From Cephalopachus bancanus (taxonomy: Eukaryota > Chordata > Mammalia > Primates > Tarsiidae): DNA of 64,000 bases. How positions within the stretch are numbered: the stretch's first letter is position 1; each line of letters starts with the position of its first letter. Below, in pieces: positions 1 to 43,721 of this stretch. The DNA is taken from positions 558,001 through 622,000 of the forward strand of contig JAPVLO010000278.1 in assembly GCA_027257055.1 (NCBI GenBank), given 5' to 3'. Made by a program: the position numbers and the translations under genes. The notes beneath the pieces are model-generated. The model made no database searches. It had not been told where the DNA came from and was given only the letters and a program-made list of their open reading frames with translations.

Positions 1-238
1 CAAACCCGTGGGTTCAAGACCCGCCCAGGCAACCTGGTGAGACCTCATCTCTACAATAAATCAAAATTTAGCTGGGTGTGGTAGTGCATGCCTGTAGTTC
101 CAGCTACTTGGAAGGCTGAGGAGGAAGGATCACCAGAGCCCAGCAGGTCGAAGCTGCAGTGGTCAGGAGCGTGACACTGCACTCCAGTCTGGGCAACAGA
201 GTGAGACTCCAACTCAAAAATAAATAAATAAAAATAAA
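1..238 (+). repeat. Alu, lineage-specific type, cut by the window edge
   Basis: Begins in the left monomer; has tctctacaataaatcaaaa and the ccagagcccagcaggtcga signature, A-rich tail at 215-238. Confidence 0.9.
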
Positions 239-840
239 AGAATATGAAAAACAGACTTCTGCCACATAAATAAAGTAGAAGACCATATCACTTACCTAGG
301 AAGCACTTTCAATGTTTCATTAATATAATGTCTCCAAAGGAAGCAGTTCATTCTTTGAGGGGCTGAGATGCAAAAAGTGAGTGCTGACTGTCACTGCCTG
401 TGTAGTGTGCTAATTAGGCATGTAGGCTGAGTCTCCCATAGAAAAGGCCACAAATACCAGATAAAGAAAATGCTTCATCTTGTTAGAGGGAGAAAGGATA
501 TTAGGATAAGATATGAAAACTGAAGTGAAGCTGTTGATGGCACTGACGCCAGTCACACAGGCCTAGGGTTTGCACAGCCTCAGAGGACCTGGAGGCAGAA
601 AAAAGGCCTAGATCCCCTACAGGAGAGGCACAAAGACACAGCAGAGACACACACAGCACCAAGACACCTGCCAGCTCGCCTCCCCCTGGCTCAGGAAGCC
701 ATGCCATACTCGTCCCAGGCATATCCAGTGGTATAAAAAACATGAAGCTACAAGTCTGTACCACCAAACTCCTAGAAAGCAACATAAACCTCCTTTAATG
801 GAAAGTCCTGCACTTCCATTCAGTTTCTAAAAAAAAACAA
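239..840. other. WDR27 intron, nothing recognised
   Basis: No exon, RNA gene or clear repeat seen. The open frame at 501-785 does not resemble any protein I know. Confidence 0.5.
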
Positions 841-1230
841 AAAAAACAAACCAAAAAAACCCTACAGTCCAATTGATCTGATGAAAATTGATGCACAAAT
901 CCTCAATAAAATATTAGCAATTCAAATTCAACAACACAAGAAAGACTATGCATCATGGGGTTTACTCCTGACATGCGGGACCAGTTTTATACTCAAGTTC
1001 AATCATACATCTAATTTTAAATTTTTACACAAACTATTTCAGGTACAGAAACAGAGAAAGCTCTCCCCAATTTGTCCTACAGAGCTAATATACCTCAACA
1101 CCAAAACCAAACTTGAAAAATAAATCACCCTAGAATACCAATCCAAAAAGTCCTACACAAAATAGCAGCAAAGAGATAAATACAAATGGAATTTATCACA
1201 GCAAAAACCATGGTTGATTAAACATAAAAG
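841..1230 (+). mobile_element. Old L1 ORF2 fragment
   Basis: The opening bases match the L1 RT region (translation like LMKIDAQILNKILAIQIQQH). It diverges after ~960 but keeps L1-like blocks. Decayed. Confidence 0.65.
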
Positions 1231-1249
1231 ATAATCAATCACCTCATGT

Positions 1250-1690
1250 GTAATCAGGGAAACACAAATGAAATCACAAGACACCTTTGTGTCTCTATCT
1301 GGTGAACATAAATTCTAGAGTTCAACAACATCCAGTGTTGGTGAGGATTCAAGGTATGAGAGCCTCCAGATGCTGCTAAAATAGAAACCGGCAAACCCCT
1401 TGGAAAACTTTTTGCCATTATCCAGTCAACTTGGAGAACCTTCCCCCAACTGCCCAGCAACCCCATGCCTGCTGAGGTCACTGGAGCCCCTGCACACATG
1501 GGCACAAGAGGTGCCAGACAGCTTTGCTCACAACAGCAATGGCCTGGAAACAGGCTGATGTTCATCAATAGTAAATCAACTGTGGGTAAATAAACTGCAG
1601 TGCATTCAGACATCCAAATGCTGTGTAGCAACTGAAATAAATCTAACAAACATAAAGAAAAAAAGGCAAATCACAAAAGAATGTACAAAA
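1250..1690 (+). mobile_element. Old L1 3' fragment
   Basis: Typical end-of-ORF2 text: ggtgaggatt, a non-repeated block, ggaaacaggctgatgttcatc, then aataaactgcagtgcattca. Confidence 0.65.
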
Positions 1691-1700
1691 GAAGGATCTG

Positions 1701-2344
1701 AAACTCTGATCCTCTGTAAAATGAGGGCAAAATATACCTCCTGAATATTACTCAGGAGAGAAAAATGTCCTCAGAGGAAGACTGCCCTGAGAAGTTCTGG
1801 AAGAAGATAAAAAAGCCCAAGGGTCAGCCTGAGCCAAGAGAGTAGGGGAGAGAAGAATGGAGAAAGGGATGAAAAAAGAGAAAAATATATTTTTGAGACA
1901 ATCAGGAATAATGAATTATGGCCTGGCTAATACAAGATACAAAAAATTACCGCTGGTTTTGATATAATATGGCTAGGTAAGAACATGAAAGTTTCAGAAA
2001 TGCATACTGAAGCGTGTAGGAGCAAAACAGCATGGGGTTTAGATTTACTTTAAAATTCTTCAGGAGAGAAAAAAATGTTCTCACAGTCAATGGTTATGGG
2101 GGCTCACTATGTACCCCTACTGCGCTGGGGTCCAGAGGAACAGCTTTCAGTATTTCAGAAAGTTTCTGAATCTTGGTGATTATGCCCAGTTCAGGACAAG
2201 AAGCATCTGGCATGTTCTCTACCACAAGTAACAGGAAGGAGATGAAGGCAAGAAGGAAGCACTGGCAGAGCAATGTAGCCATCCTGATGGGAAAGGGAGC
2301 TTATTAATCTCACATTCTTATATTTCAGGGTACATTGTACTAAC
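1701..2344. other. WDR27 intron, nothing recognised
   Basis: Includes a minus-strand frame at 2094-2282 that has no WDR27 similarity and no fitting splice phase. Confidence 0.5.
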
Positions 2345-34639
<32,295 letters not shown>

Positions 34640-35575
34640 CCCCTAGCTGGTGATCATGAATTTGAAAGCCCATCCATGCTGATCATGCAGATTCAAAGGT
34701 CCATGTATCTGGTTACCACGCTAGAATGTGAATTCAAAGGCCCACATAACTAGCACCAACCTGGTTGTGTAGATTCCCAGGCCCACCCATCTGGTCATCT
34801 TGCTGGTCATGTGGATTCAACGGACCCACCCATCCGTTCATCTTAGTGATCACGTGGCTTCACAGGTCCATCGGCCTAGTCATCTTGGTGGTCATGTGGA
34901 TCTGTGAATTCACAGGCCCACCCATCTGATAATCTGGGTGGTCATGGGTATTCACAGGCCCATCCATCTAGTCATCCTGGTAGTCATGTGGATCCATAGG
35001 CTCACCCATCTGGTTACCTGGGTGGTTCATGTGGATTCAAAGGACCCACCCATCTACTCATCTTGGTGGTGACATGAATTTACAGCCCACCTATCTGGTC
35101 CTCGTGCTAGTTATGTGGATTCAGAGGACCCACCCATCTGGTCATCTTGGTGGCCATGTGGATTCACAGGCCCATCAATCTATTTATCTTGGTGGCCATG
35201 TGGATTCACAGGCCCATCAATCTATTTATATTGGTGGTCATGAGGATTCAAAGGACCCACCCATCTGGTCATCTTAGTGGTCATGTGAATTCAAAGAACC
35301 CACCCATCTAGTCATCTTGGTGGTCATGTGGATTAAAAGGACCCACCTACCTAGTCCTCATGCTGGTCATGTGCATTCACAGGCCCATCCATCTGGTCTT
35401 TATGCTGGTCATATGGGTTCACAGACCCACCCATCGTGCCCTTATGCTGCTCATATGGATTCAAAGGGCCACCCATCTTGACCTTATGCTGGTTATGTGA
35501 ATTCACAGGCCCATCCATCTGGTTCTCATGCTGGTCATGGGGATGGATTCACAGGTCTACTTATCTGGGTGCCAC
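34640..35575. repeat. Minisatellite, ~43-bp unit, about 20 copies (WDR27 intron)
   Basis: Units read ggtcatgtggattcacagg, then cccacccatctggtcatctt. Copies are closest to each other in the centre (35030-35340) and degenerate at both edges. Confidence 0.9.
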
Positions 35576-35774
35576 ATTGGCCAGGCAGCAGTGGGTATAA
35601 CTCAATGTGTCTGTCTATCAAGACTTGGAGAGTCTCAGAATTTCAGGGCAGAAAGTTGATGTTCTCAGTCCATGCAGAGCAGCAGAGACCGCCCCACTGT
35701 CCCTTCATATCAGCATTACTGCTCACAGCTCCCAGTGCACATCCATACATTGGATTGATTACTTGAAAACTGTC

Positions 35775-36067
35775 AGCCGGGCTCGGTGGCTCAGTCTATA
35801 ATCCCGCGGCTTGGGAGGCTGAGGTGAGTGGATTACCTGAGCCCACAGGTTTGAGACCTGCCTGGGCAACTTGGCGAGACCTCATCTCTACAATAAATCA
35901 AAAATCAGCCGGGTGTGGTAGCGCACGTCTGTAATTCCGGCTACTCGGAAGGCTGAGGAAGAAGGATCGCTGGAGCCCAGTAGTCGAGGCTGTGGTGGCC
36001 AGGAGCAGCCACTGCACTCCAGTCTGGGCAAGAGAGTGAGACTCCAACTCAAAAAAAAAAAAAAAAA
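35775..36067 (+). repeat. Alu, lineage-specific type
   Basis: Young copy; duplication gaaaactgt on both sides. Confidence 0.93.
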
Positions 36068-36121
36068 GAAAACTGTTTCTTCAACAGGATGGAGGCAGGT
36101 CTTTGCCATCATAATTCAATG

Positions 36122-36180
36122 TTTTCAGTGCTTAGAAGAATGTCTGGCCCATAGTAGACACTCAGTAAATATTTGCTATG
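36122..36180 (+). repeat. MIR/L2-like tail
   Basis: The short block tgtctggcccatagtagaca, then ctcagtaaatatttgct, is the shared end of these old repeats. Confidence 0.5.
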
Positions 36181-36524
36181 TGGCTATGAGTGTTATGAAG
36201 AAAATAAGGCGATGGAGTAGAGAGTAATGAGAGAAGAAAGGGCATGCTTCAGCTAGGTGAACTGCTGAGGAAGTGAGGTTGCAGCTGAGATTCAAGTAAG
36301 GGGAAAAGCATCCCAGCTGGAAAGTAAAACAGCACAGACGCAAAGAGGGAACAGACCTGGTGTGACCCACAGGAAAAGAGGACATCAAAGAGCAGTAAGT
36401 GAGGAGAACACAGCATGTGGGGGGGTCGGGAGGGGTGGCAGTTCTAAACAGAGGCCAGGGCCAGGGTATGCAGCACCTGTTGGCTGTGGTGACAGATATG
36501 TATGCAAGTGTGAGTATGTTAAAA

Positions 36525-37106
36525 TACGAAGGGGACCCCCCCAAAAAACCTGGAATTCATTTATAAAAGGCTGTGTATTTATTCTTACACATTTAAACTT
36601 CAGTCACCTTCCAAGTCTTCTCTATTTGATGCAATACACCTATCGAGACACTTTTTCCACCACTCAAAACAGTTTCTGAACTTGTCAATTCGATGTCTTT
36701 TAGTGCCTCTGTCGTTTTTTTGTTTCACCTCTTCCACATGGGCAAAATGTCTCCCTTTCAGGACAGTTTTCATCCAGGGAAACAAAAAAAGTCTCTCAGG
36801 GAAAGATAGGATGAATAGGGAGGGTGGGGCACAGGGGTCATGCTTGTTTGGGTAGATAACTGCTGAACGCTCACCACAGAGTAGGCAAGTTTGCTCATAA
36901 AACACCCATCATGAAATGGGAAAACACACTGAGAGAATCTCCAAAAGAAAATTTCACTGAAGCCCATTGCAGCCTCTCACAACAACACTAGCTGGTACAG
37001 TGATGCCTATGGGTTTTTAGAACACGTACTTAGTGGGGGAAGCCTGTACTACAAGGGGCTTGTTCTCCAAAAAATAACTCTGGGTCTTTTTGAGTCCCCC
37101 TTATAT
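36525..37106 (-). mobile_element. Mariner-type DNA transposon remnant (copy 2)
   Basis: Left end GGGGACCCCCCCAAAAAACC and a matching right end (minus strand GGGGGACTCAAAAAGACCC), with TA beside both. The minus-strand frame at 36600-36905 resembles the C-terminal part of mariner transposases (motifs KTVLKGRHF, NCFEWWKKCLDRCIAS). At ~580 bp versus ~1.3 kb for a full mariner, it is internally deleted. Confidence 0.8.
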
Positions 37107-38935
37107 ATTCTGAACTGCTGGAGTCATAAATCAAGCATTAGAGGGACCCAGTAAGACTGCTCAGATTGTTCAGGCTGCCACACAGGCACTTGGATGGTTT
37201 CCTATTGCTGCTGTTGAGAACCTGAGCATTGGTGCTGTGATCCAAGATCAGGGTTATACCAGTGGAGATAGTAGGTTATTTTGAAGCTAGGACTGATGGG
37301 AATTGCTATGGACTGGTTGCTGAAGACTAGTTAGTGGAATCAAGGATGACTCTGAGCATTTTAGCCTGAGGAACCAGAGATGCCATTTACTGAGGTAGGG
37401 AGGAACAGGCTTGGCAAAGGGGAAATCATAAATTGTTTTGAGTATACTACATCAAATGCTGAACCTTTAGTTCTGGCTTTTCCTAGCCTTTGAACCACAA
37501 TTTCTTTCAAGTAATCTGGAAGAAAAAGACATTTCTCTTCTAACCCACGATGTGTAAATTCTAGAGGTTAACACTCAGAAAGTCACCTTGTTTCTCTAAT
37601 TTCTAAGTTATTATAGAGAACCTCAGTTTTCCCTCTGTACTGATTACACACGATAGTGTCCATGAGCTAAGTAGGGAGGTGCAGAATCTAAATATCTGAA
37701 CATACCGGTCAGGAAATCATACCATTCTGAAGGCAAAGTGTTCCACGGGCTCAGAAAAGGGGGCCACAGCAGAAGGCACCTGGTCACCTGAGCAGCTGCA
37801 GAGTAAAGGGGGACTGGGAACAGTGGGTGATACTGTTGTGTAAATAAGAAGGAAATGTTTACTGCACTAAGCCACCAGAAGGTGTCTTCTGTCAGCACTC
37901 CTCCACTGACACTGTAGGACGTGGCTTAGTGACCCAGTGATGGGGCTAAAAGCTCAAAATACATGTAATGTACTGACAAAATATTAAGTTAAACTCTATC
38001 TGGTAATAACGTAGAAGACTGGTCACATGTAGCCCCATGGAAAGTGACTAAACATAATAATAAAACTGGCTTAGAAAAGTACCTGGTGTGCAAGCAGAAA
38101 TGAACAGAAACAGCAAGTGTGCAGAAACGCAGGGGTCACAGGGCCAGGAAGTCCGAGTGCCCAAGAAGCAGCAGTGAGGAACCAAGAGCCAACGAGACTC
38201 GGCCTTTCAGCCAAGACCACACCAATGATGGCTGCCTTCCCACTCAAACCTTTAGTTTCATACAACCTCAGGGCATCCGCCATCCAGGAGAGCAAGCACA
38301 CAGCAAGAAAGCAATCAGGCTTGACCAGGAGACACAGGAAGGATGAGGTGACATCCCTGGCACACAGAGCTGACAAGACATACACAGACCGGAGGACACT
38401 CTGCTCATGAGGGATCAATAGAGCCAGAGAAACACAGAGCAAAGGACAGAACACAGTGACAGGACCACACTATCATCTTTGGGTCCCCATCAGTGCTCCA
38501 GGAGCGGACTATGGCAGCACTCCAAGACAGTGTCCTCATGCCATGTCAGCTGAGGCCATGGTGAGAACAGGACCAAGAGAAGGACAAAGGGCTTCAAAAA
38601 ACCGTGGACAAGGGAACTCCTTCCAGACAGCAGAATCAGGGTCCAATGGAGAATTCCTCCTACATCCACTCACAGTAAGATTGCAAGTCTCCTTTTCTGG
38701 AGAGAGATTCTGTTATAGTATCCCTAGGCATTTACCACTGCATTTTAGTAGATAGAGCCTACAGCAGCCTGCCTTCTCAGTCCATGGGTCTCTGGACCAT
38801 GAGGAACCACAGCCAGGCCTGATGGAGAGGACTGTGCAACCCTGGGAGATGCTCCACACCACTAGGACACCCTGAGCAGCGTGCCCCTTGGGAGGCAGTG
38901 AATCTGTTCTCCATGTGGGGTCAAGAGTGCAGCAG
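37107..38935. other. WDR27 first intron, nothing recognised
   Basis: Longest repeat-free stretch of this intron. Frames on both strands at 38071-38454 lack family similarity. Confidence 0.45.
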
Positions 38936-39235
38936 GGCCGGGCATGGTGGCTCAAGTCCATAATCCCAGCACTTTAGGAGGCAGAGGCGAGAGGACTGCC
39001 TGAGCTCAGGGGTTCGAGACCAGCCTGGGCAACTTGGTGAGACCTCATCTCTTACAATAAATAAATAAATAAAAATTAGCCAGACATGATGGCACACGTC
39101 TGTGGTTCCAGCTACTTGGAAGGCTAAGGCAGAAGGATCACCTGAGTCCAGCAGGTTGAAGCTGTGGTGGCCGTGAGCGTGCCACTGCACTCCAGCCTGG
39201 GTGAGAGTGAGACTCCAACTCAAAAAAAAAAAAAA
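38936..39235 (+). repeat. Alu, lineage-specific type
   Basis: Complete dimer with a (taaa)n linker and A tail. Confidence 0.93.
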
Positions 39236-40349
39236 AGTGTGGAGCAGACAATCGCCAAAAGAGAGACAATGGTGAATGCTGCTCATCTTTCACCAAACCA
39301 TTTCCCTTTCCTTCTAGACACAGAACCCCATTCCCCAGGGTCCCTTGAAATCACATGCAACCATGTGTCTGAACTCTGGCCAGGGCTGCAGGAACAAGTA
39401 GGTGGTGGTATGTGGGCACAAGCAACACACACCCCTTCCAAGCCTGGCTTGGAAGCCCTCCTGCACTGCCTCTTTTCTACTTCTTCACTGACTGGCTAAA
39501 CGTAAAGGACTCAGATGGCCTACAGAAGATGGCACCACAAGATTGAAGATGCCCCTGAGGTGGCAGCCTGCAGAGAGCTGCCTAAAGCAATGCTCTGACC
39601 AGAGACCACAACACAGGACCTGTGAGCAAGAAATAAGCAATTGTGGCCAAGCGCGGTGGCTCACAGCTCATGCCTGTAATCCTAGCACTTTGGGAGGCAG
39701 AAAAGAGAGGATCTCTTGAGCACAGGAGTTGGAGGCTATGATGAGCTATGATCATGCCTCTGCACTCCAGCCTGGGCAACACAGTGAGACCCTGACTCAA
39801 AAAAGAAAACAAAAGAAAGAAATATGCAATTGTTCTATTGGTGTGGTTTGTGACACTACTTAACCTACTCGCACTAATATAAATTGCGTATGTTTTTAAA
39901 AAATTATAAAAGTAATACAGTGTAAAATAAACAAAGCAAGAATGTGTGTTCACAAGAGGACCAGGAGAACAATATTAATGCAGAAATAATACAGTGTTCT
40001 ATCCCTACCTCCTCTCCCCACTGTCATCCCTAGGGACTAACCAATGCCAAGGGCATCCCCAGAGATAGCCTATGTGTGCACATGCATGGTAGTCAGGCTG
40101 GGAGGGTCAATTTGCTTCCTTTAGTGAGAGACTACTGTCTATAAGATTAGGTAAGCACTTCAAGAAAACGCAGCGACAGGTGCTGCTAAAGAACTGCTGT
40201 TGTAAAGGTGGGCCAATAAACACAAAGCAGTCATCCCAGACAAACCTGGAGCTACACGTAATGCCCTTTCATTGGTACAGAAGCAGTGTTACACTGTGAA
40301 AAACCTGAGAAGACATTAAAAGATGAATGCATTCTGCCCTACTCAAGAG
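39236..40349. other. WDR27 first intron, one Alu fragment only
   Basis: Other than the Alu piece at 39645-39815 nothing was recognised up to the CpG island. Confidence 0.45.
39645..39815 (+). repeat. Alu, single-monomer or internally deleted
   Basis: Head joined directly to right-monomer sequence (gatgagctatgatcatgcct), about 170 bp in total. Confidence 0.8.
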
Positions 40350-41089
40350 GCACCATTGCTGAAGCCACGTGCATGGCGGCCTGCTGACCTCTTTGCACAG
40401 ATGCAGATGTCTAGTCCCTTCTCTTTCCGTGGCCGGCCAGCCAACCACAAGCAGGCCGTTTCACCCTGAGTTGGGAAAATGAAGCGCGGGGGCCGAGCAC
40501 GTGCGCCCCCACGGCAAGAAGCAGACGGCGCCCAGCTGCGAAGGCAGAGGACCCAGCAGTAGGCTCGCTCCTGCCCGGGGATCCCGCGCGGCGGCCTCAA
40601 CGCACGGCAAGGCATCTCTGGCCCGCCGACAGCTCTCAGCGCTCGGCCCGCCGTGGCCGTGAGTCTCCGGGTCTCGCAGTCCATGGACACCGCAAGCCCG
40701 AGGTGGAAGGGTGGGACCGGGAGGGTGGAGCCTCGCGGGACCTAAGCCGGGTGAAAGGGGCCGGGAGCCCCCGCCCCGCCCTGGAAGGACGGGTGGGGGG
40801 GGAACGCCTCCGCATACGAGCATGGAGCCCTCCACCTGGCTCCGCCTCCAGCGCCACCAAGCACTCACCCACCACACCCGCGAAGCCCCGTCCTTCCCTA
40901 AGACTCAAGGCAGATTCCGACGCTCCCCTTGTTGCCTCGGCCCTTGCGACCGCCCACTCCTACCAGGGAGCAAACGGGCGTCACCGCCACCACCGGCAGG
41001 ACAACGCCGCCGCCTCCTCGCGCAGCGACCCCACGAAAGCGAGATGCCCAGAAAATGCCCAGGCCTACCTGCCGCACGCGCCCGCGGCT

Positions 41090-41380
41090 GCGGGGTAACG
41101 GCCCTCTCACTCCACGTGCCCCGCCGGGTGGCTCTCCCTCCATTTCCACGCGCCCTGCAAGGTGACGCCCCCCACTTTCACGCGCCCCGCCGGATGACGC
41201 CCCCCCTCCACTTCCATGCGCTTCGGGGATGACGTATCCCTCACTCCACGCGCTCCGCCAGATGACATCCCCACCACTTCCTCGCGCCTCGGGGGTAATA
41301 ACGGCCCCGTCATTCCACTCACTTCTCCAGATGATGCTCCTCCCACTTCCAAGCGCCCCGCTGTTGGTGGCCCCCTCATC
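41090..41380. repeat. ~34-bp tandem array with repeated TGACG sites, promoter flank
   Basis: About eight degenerate units of 32-35 bp share cacttcc-acgcgc-ccgc-(g/a)gatgacg. TGACG occurs at 41163, 41195 and 41230 (the last as TGACGTA), and decayed forms follow at 41263, 41297 and 41331. TGACG is the half-site of CREB/ATF factors; binding is inferred. Confidence 0.75.
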
Positions 41381-41632
41381 CCCACACCGCGCCCCCCGGT
41401 CCATCCGCCCATGGCAAAGAGTCGGGACGCGGAGTCCCAGTGGGAAACGCGACCTGAAGGGCGGAAAGTGCCCGTCCCGGGGCTCGTGCTGACAGCCGCA
41501 GGCGCATGCCCACACCATGCTCGCTCCGGATCTGCCGCAACCTCGTGGAAACACGCCCGGCGGCGAGACATCCAGAGCGGTCTCGGGAACACACGCGAGC
41601 AAAAGCCGACAGCTGCTTCGCACGCCCCTCAC

Positions 41633-41700
41633 CTGCGGGTCCAGACTGACGCCATCGCAGGCTCCCTGAGTCGCTATGGTTACAAGACCGCCGCCGCACG
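41633..41700 (-). other. WDR27: WDR27 candidate first exon, mostly 5' UTR (5' limit approximate)
   Basis: A consensus donor (CGCAG|gtgagg on the minus strand) lies at 41633, inside the CpG island and head-to-head with C6orf120. The transcription start is unknown; 41700 is only a working limit. The exon holds an ATG at 41655-41653 in a strong context (G at -3, G at +4). If spliced directly to the exon ending at 33893, that ATG reads in frame into the normal start and adds ten residues. Confidence 0.6.
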
Positions 41701-41741
41701 CGGCCACGCCCCCTCTCCTTTCTCGCGACAACTACCAGATG

Positions 41742-41905
41742 CCTCGCTTCCGGCCGCCACTTCGCCTTCGGGACACAGGTTCGCTTCCGGTCGCCACCTC
41801 GCCTCAGGGCCATGGCCTCGCTTCCGGCGCGCTGCCTAGCTTCCGGGCGGCACCTCGCTTCTGGTGCACCAACTCGCTTCCGGGCGGCACCCCACTTCCG
41901 CCTTC
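41742..41905. repeat. ~18-bp tandem array of ETS-type CTTCCGG sites
   Basis: CTTCCGG recurs at 41747, 41784, 41821, 41840 and 41877, with a mutated copy (CTTCTGG) at 41858 and CTTCCGC at 41895. Spacing is 18-19 bp or twice that, with shared cgccacctcg-like spacers. ETS factors such as GABPA bind this core. Confidence 0.75.
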
Positions 41906-41964
41906 CCTGGCGAGGCCCCCGGGCGCGGAGTCTCCTGGCGCGGCGCCCTACGGGGAGCGCTGTG
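41880..41964 (+). other. C6orf120: C6orf120 candidate first exon, non-coding (5' limit approximate)
   Basis: A strong donor (CGCTGTG|gtgagtc) sits at 41964/41965, and a good acceptor (cttcccgcag) precedes 42135, giving a 170-bp intron. The start of transcription is not visible from sequence alone. Confidence 0.6.
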
Positions 41965-41968
41965 GTGA

Positions 41969-42715
<747 letters not shown>

Positions 42716-43535
42716 GCCCCTGTATCCCTTGGAGGGCAGTGCCCTCGGTCTGTGAAGCTGGCTGCGGTTGGCTGTGAACTTGGCTTTCACCTGGCTGAAG
42801 CTCATCACCTTTCTAGTGGAGGGTGGGGAAAAAGCCATAAGCAGTTGTCTTACCTCAGTTACCCCCCCCACAGGAGAAGCAGCAAGCACAGAATTTGCTC
42901 TCAAAATTCCTATAAAAGGGACGTACACGGCATACGTTTTGACTCCATTTTGATTAGTCTACCAGGTGACAAATTATTGCAGTAACGTTGGTTTATGTAA
43001 AAGAAACCAAAATACCGCAACCTTTCATGCAGTTAATACGGCCAAGCAAAGAGGTTGATAAATTTGTAATTTTAGAGTTACCAAAATCAAGTCGGAAGTG
43101 TAATGATTTATTTACACTAAGATTGGACGAAAACCCTATGCCTAGACCTTAAGTAGAGATGGTACCTTCTATCCAAACAGGATTTCCCGGTAGGGAGGTA
43201 TTTACAAACGTGCCCATTAATGACAATTCTTATTAGGCCATTTGTCATTTTAACCTTGGGCTACCTATGAATTAAAATTCTGCAGTTATTAAATATGCTG
43301 CCTGCATTAAACAATGCAGATTAAGAAAAGCAATGCATGCAGTAACTTTTCAGGCTAATGGAGGGATGGCTAAGTATTTCCAGTTAAGTTGCTAGATGTT
43401 TCCACTGAATTTTTAGAGAGAGCCAAAGCTACTAAGATGAAAGTCCTTTGGAAAACGAATTACTTATGTATCTGGAATTAGCTTCAAGGGCAAGAGTAGT
43501 TTACAACAAATAAATCAACTGCAGATTTTAAGTTC
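42716..43535 (+). other. C6orf120: C6orf120 3' UTR with candidate poly(A) signals
   Basis: Non-repetitive sequence follows the stop codon. AATAAA hexamers are at 43509-43514 and 43582-43587. Use of the first would end the mRNA next to the PHF10 end; use of the second would overlap it. Confidence 0.5.
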
Positions 43536-43635
43536 ACCATTAATTTCAAAAATCTTTTATTGGCATAAAAAGGAAAATGTAAATAAATTGGCACCAAATA
43601 TTCCACTTAAATACATATAAGGTCACAAAGCTATT
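43535..43635 (-). terminator. PHF10: PHF10 3' UTR and poly(A) signal
   Basis: AATAAA on the minus strand is at 43561-43556, only ~75 nt after the stop, giving a very short 3' UTR. The cleavage position (about 43535) is estimated from the usual 15-25 nt spacing. Confidence 0.75.
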
Positions 43636-43721
43636 TTATCCCTCTTTGCTGTTTTTCCCCCTTCTGCCCAATTTCCTGGGTGTTGGGGGGGCTCGCTGAC
43701 AACAATCACAAATCCAGCGAC
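43636..43721 (-). CDS. PHF10: PHF10 coding exon 12 (stop codon TAA at 43638-43636)
   Basis: Acceptor ttcctag. Encodes [20 protein letters not shown] then GKNSKEG and stop, completing PHD finger 2. Confidence 0.97.

Noticed and set aside
1..2344. Search for the next WDR27 exon downstream of coding exon 12
   Set aside because: No segment matched the expected following protein sequence with fitting splice phase; the frames at 501-785 and 2094-2282 do not resemble WDR27.
35029..35277. Repetitive open frame (GGHVDSQAHQSIY repeats)
   Set aside because: A translation of the 43-bp minisatellite, not a protein gene.
34640..35575. Regularly spaced repeats reminiscent of a CRISPR array
   Set aside because: Head-to-tail units without unique spacers in a primate intron; an ordinary minisatellite.
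40898..41839. 277- and 207-codon frames on opposite strands in the WDR27/C6orf120 island
   Set aside because: They run through the two tandem arrays and the promoter; composition-driven, no recognisable family.
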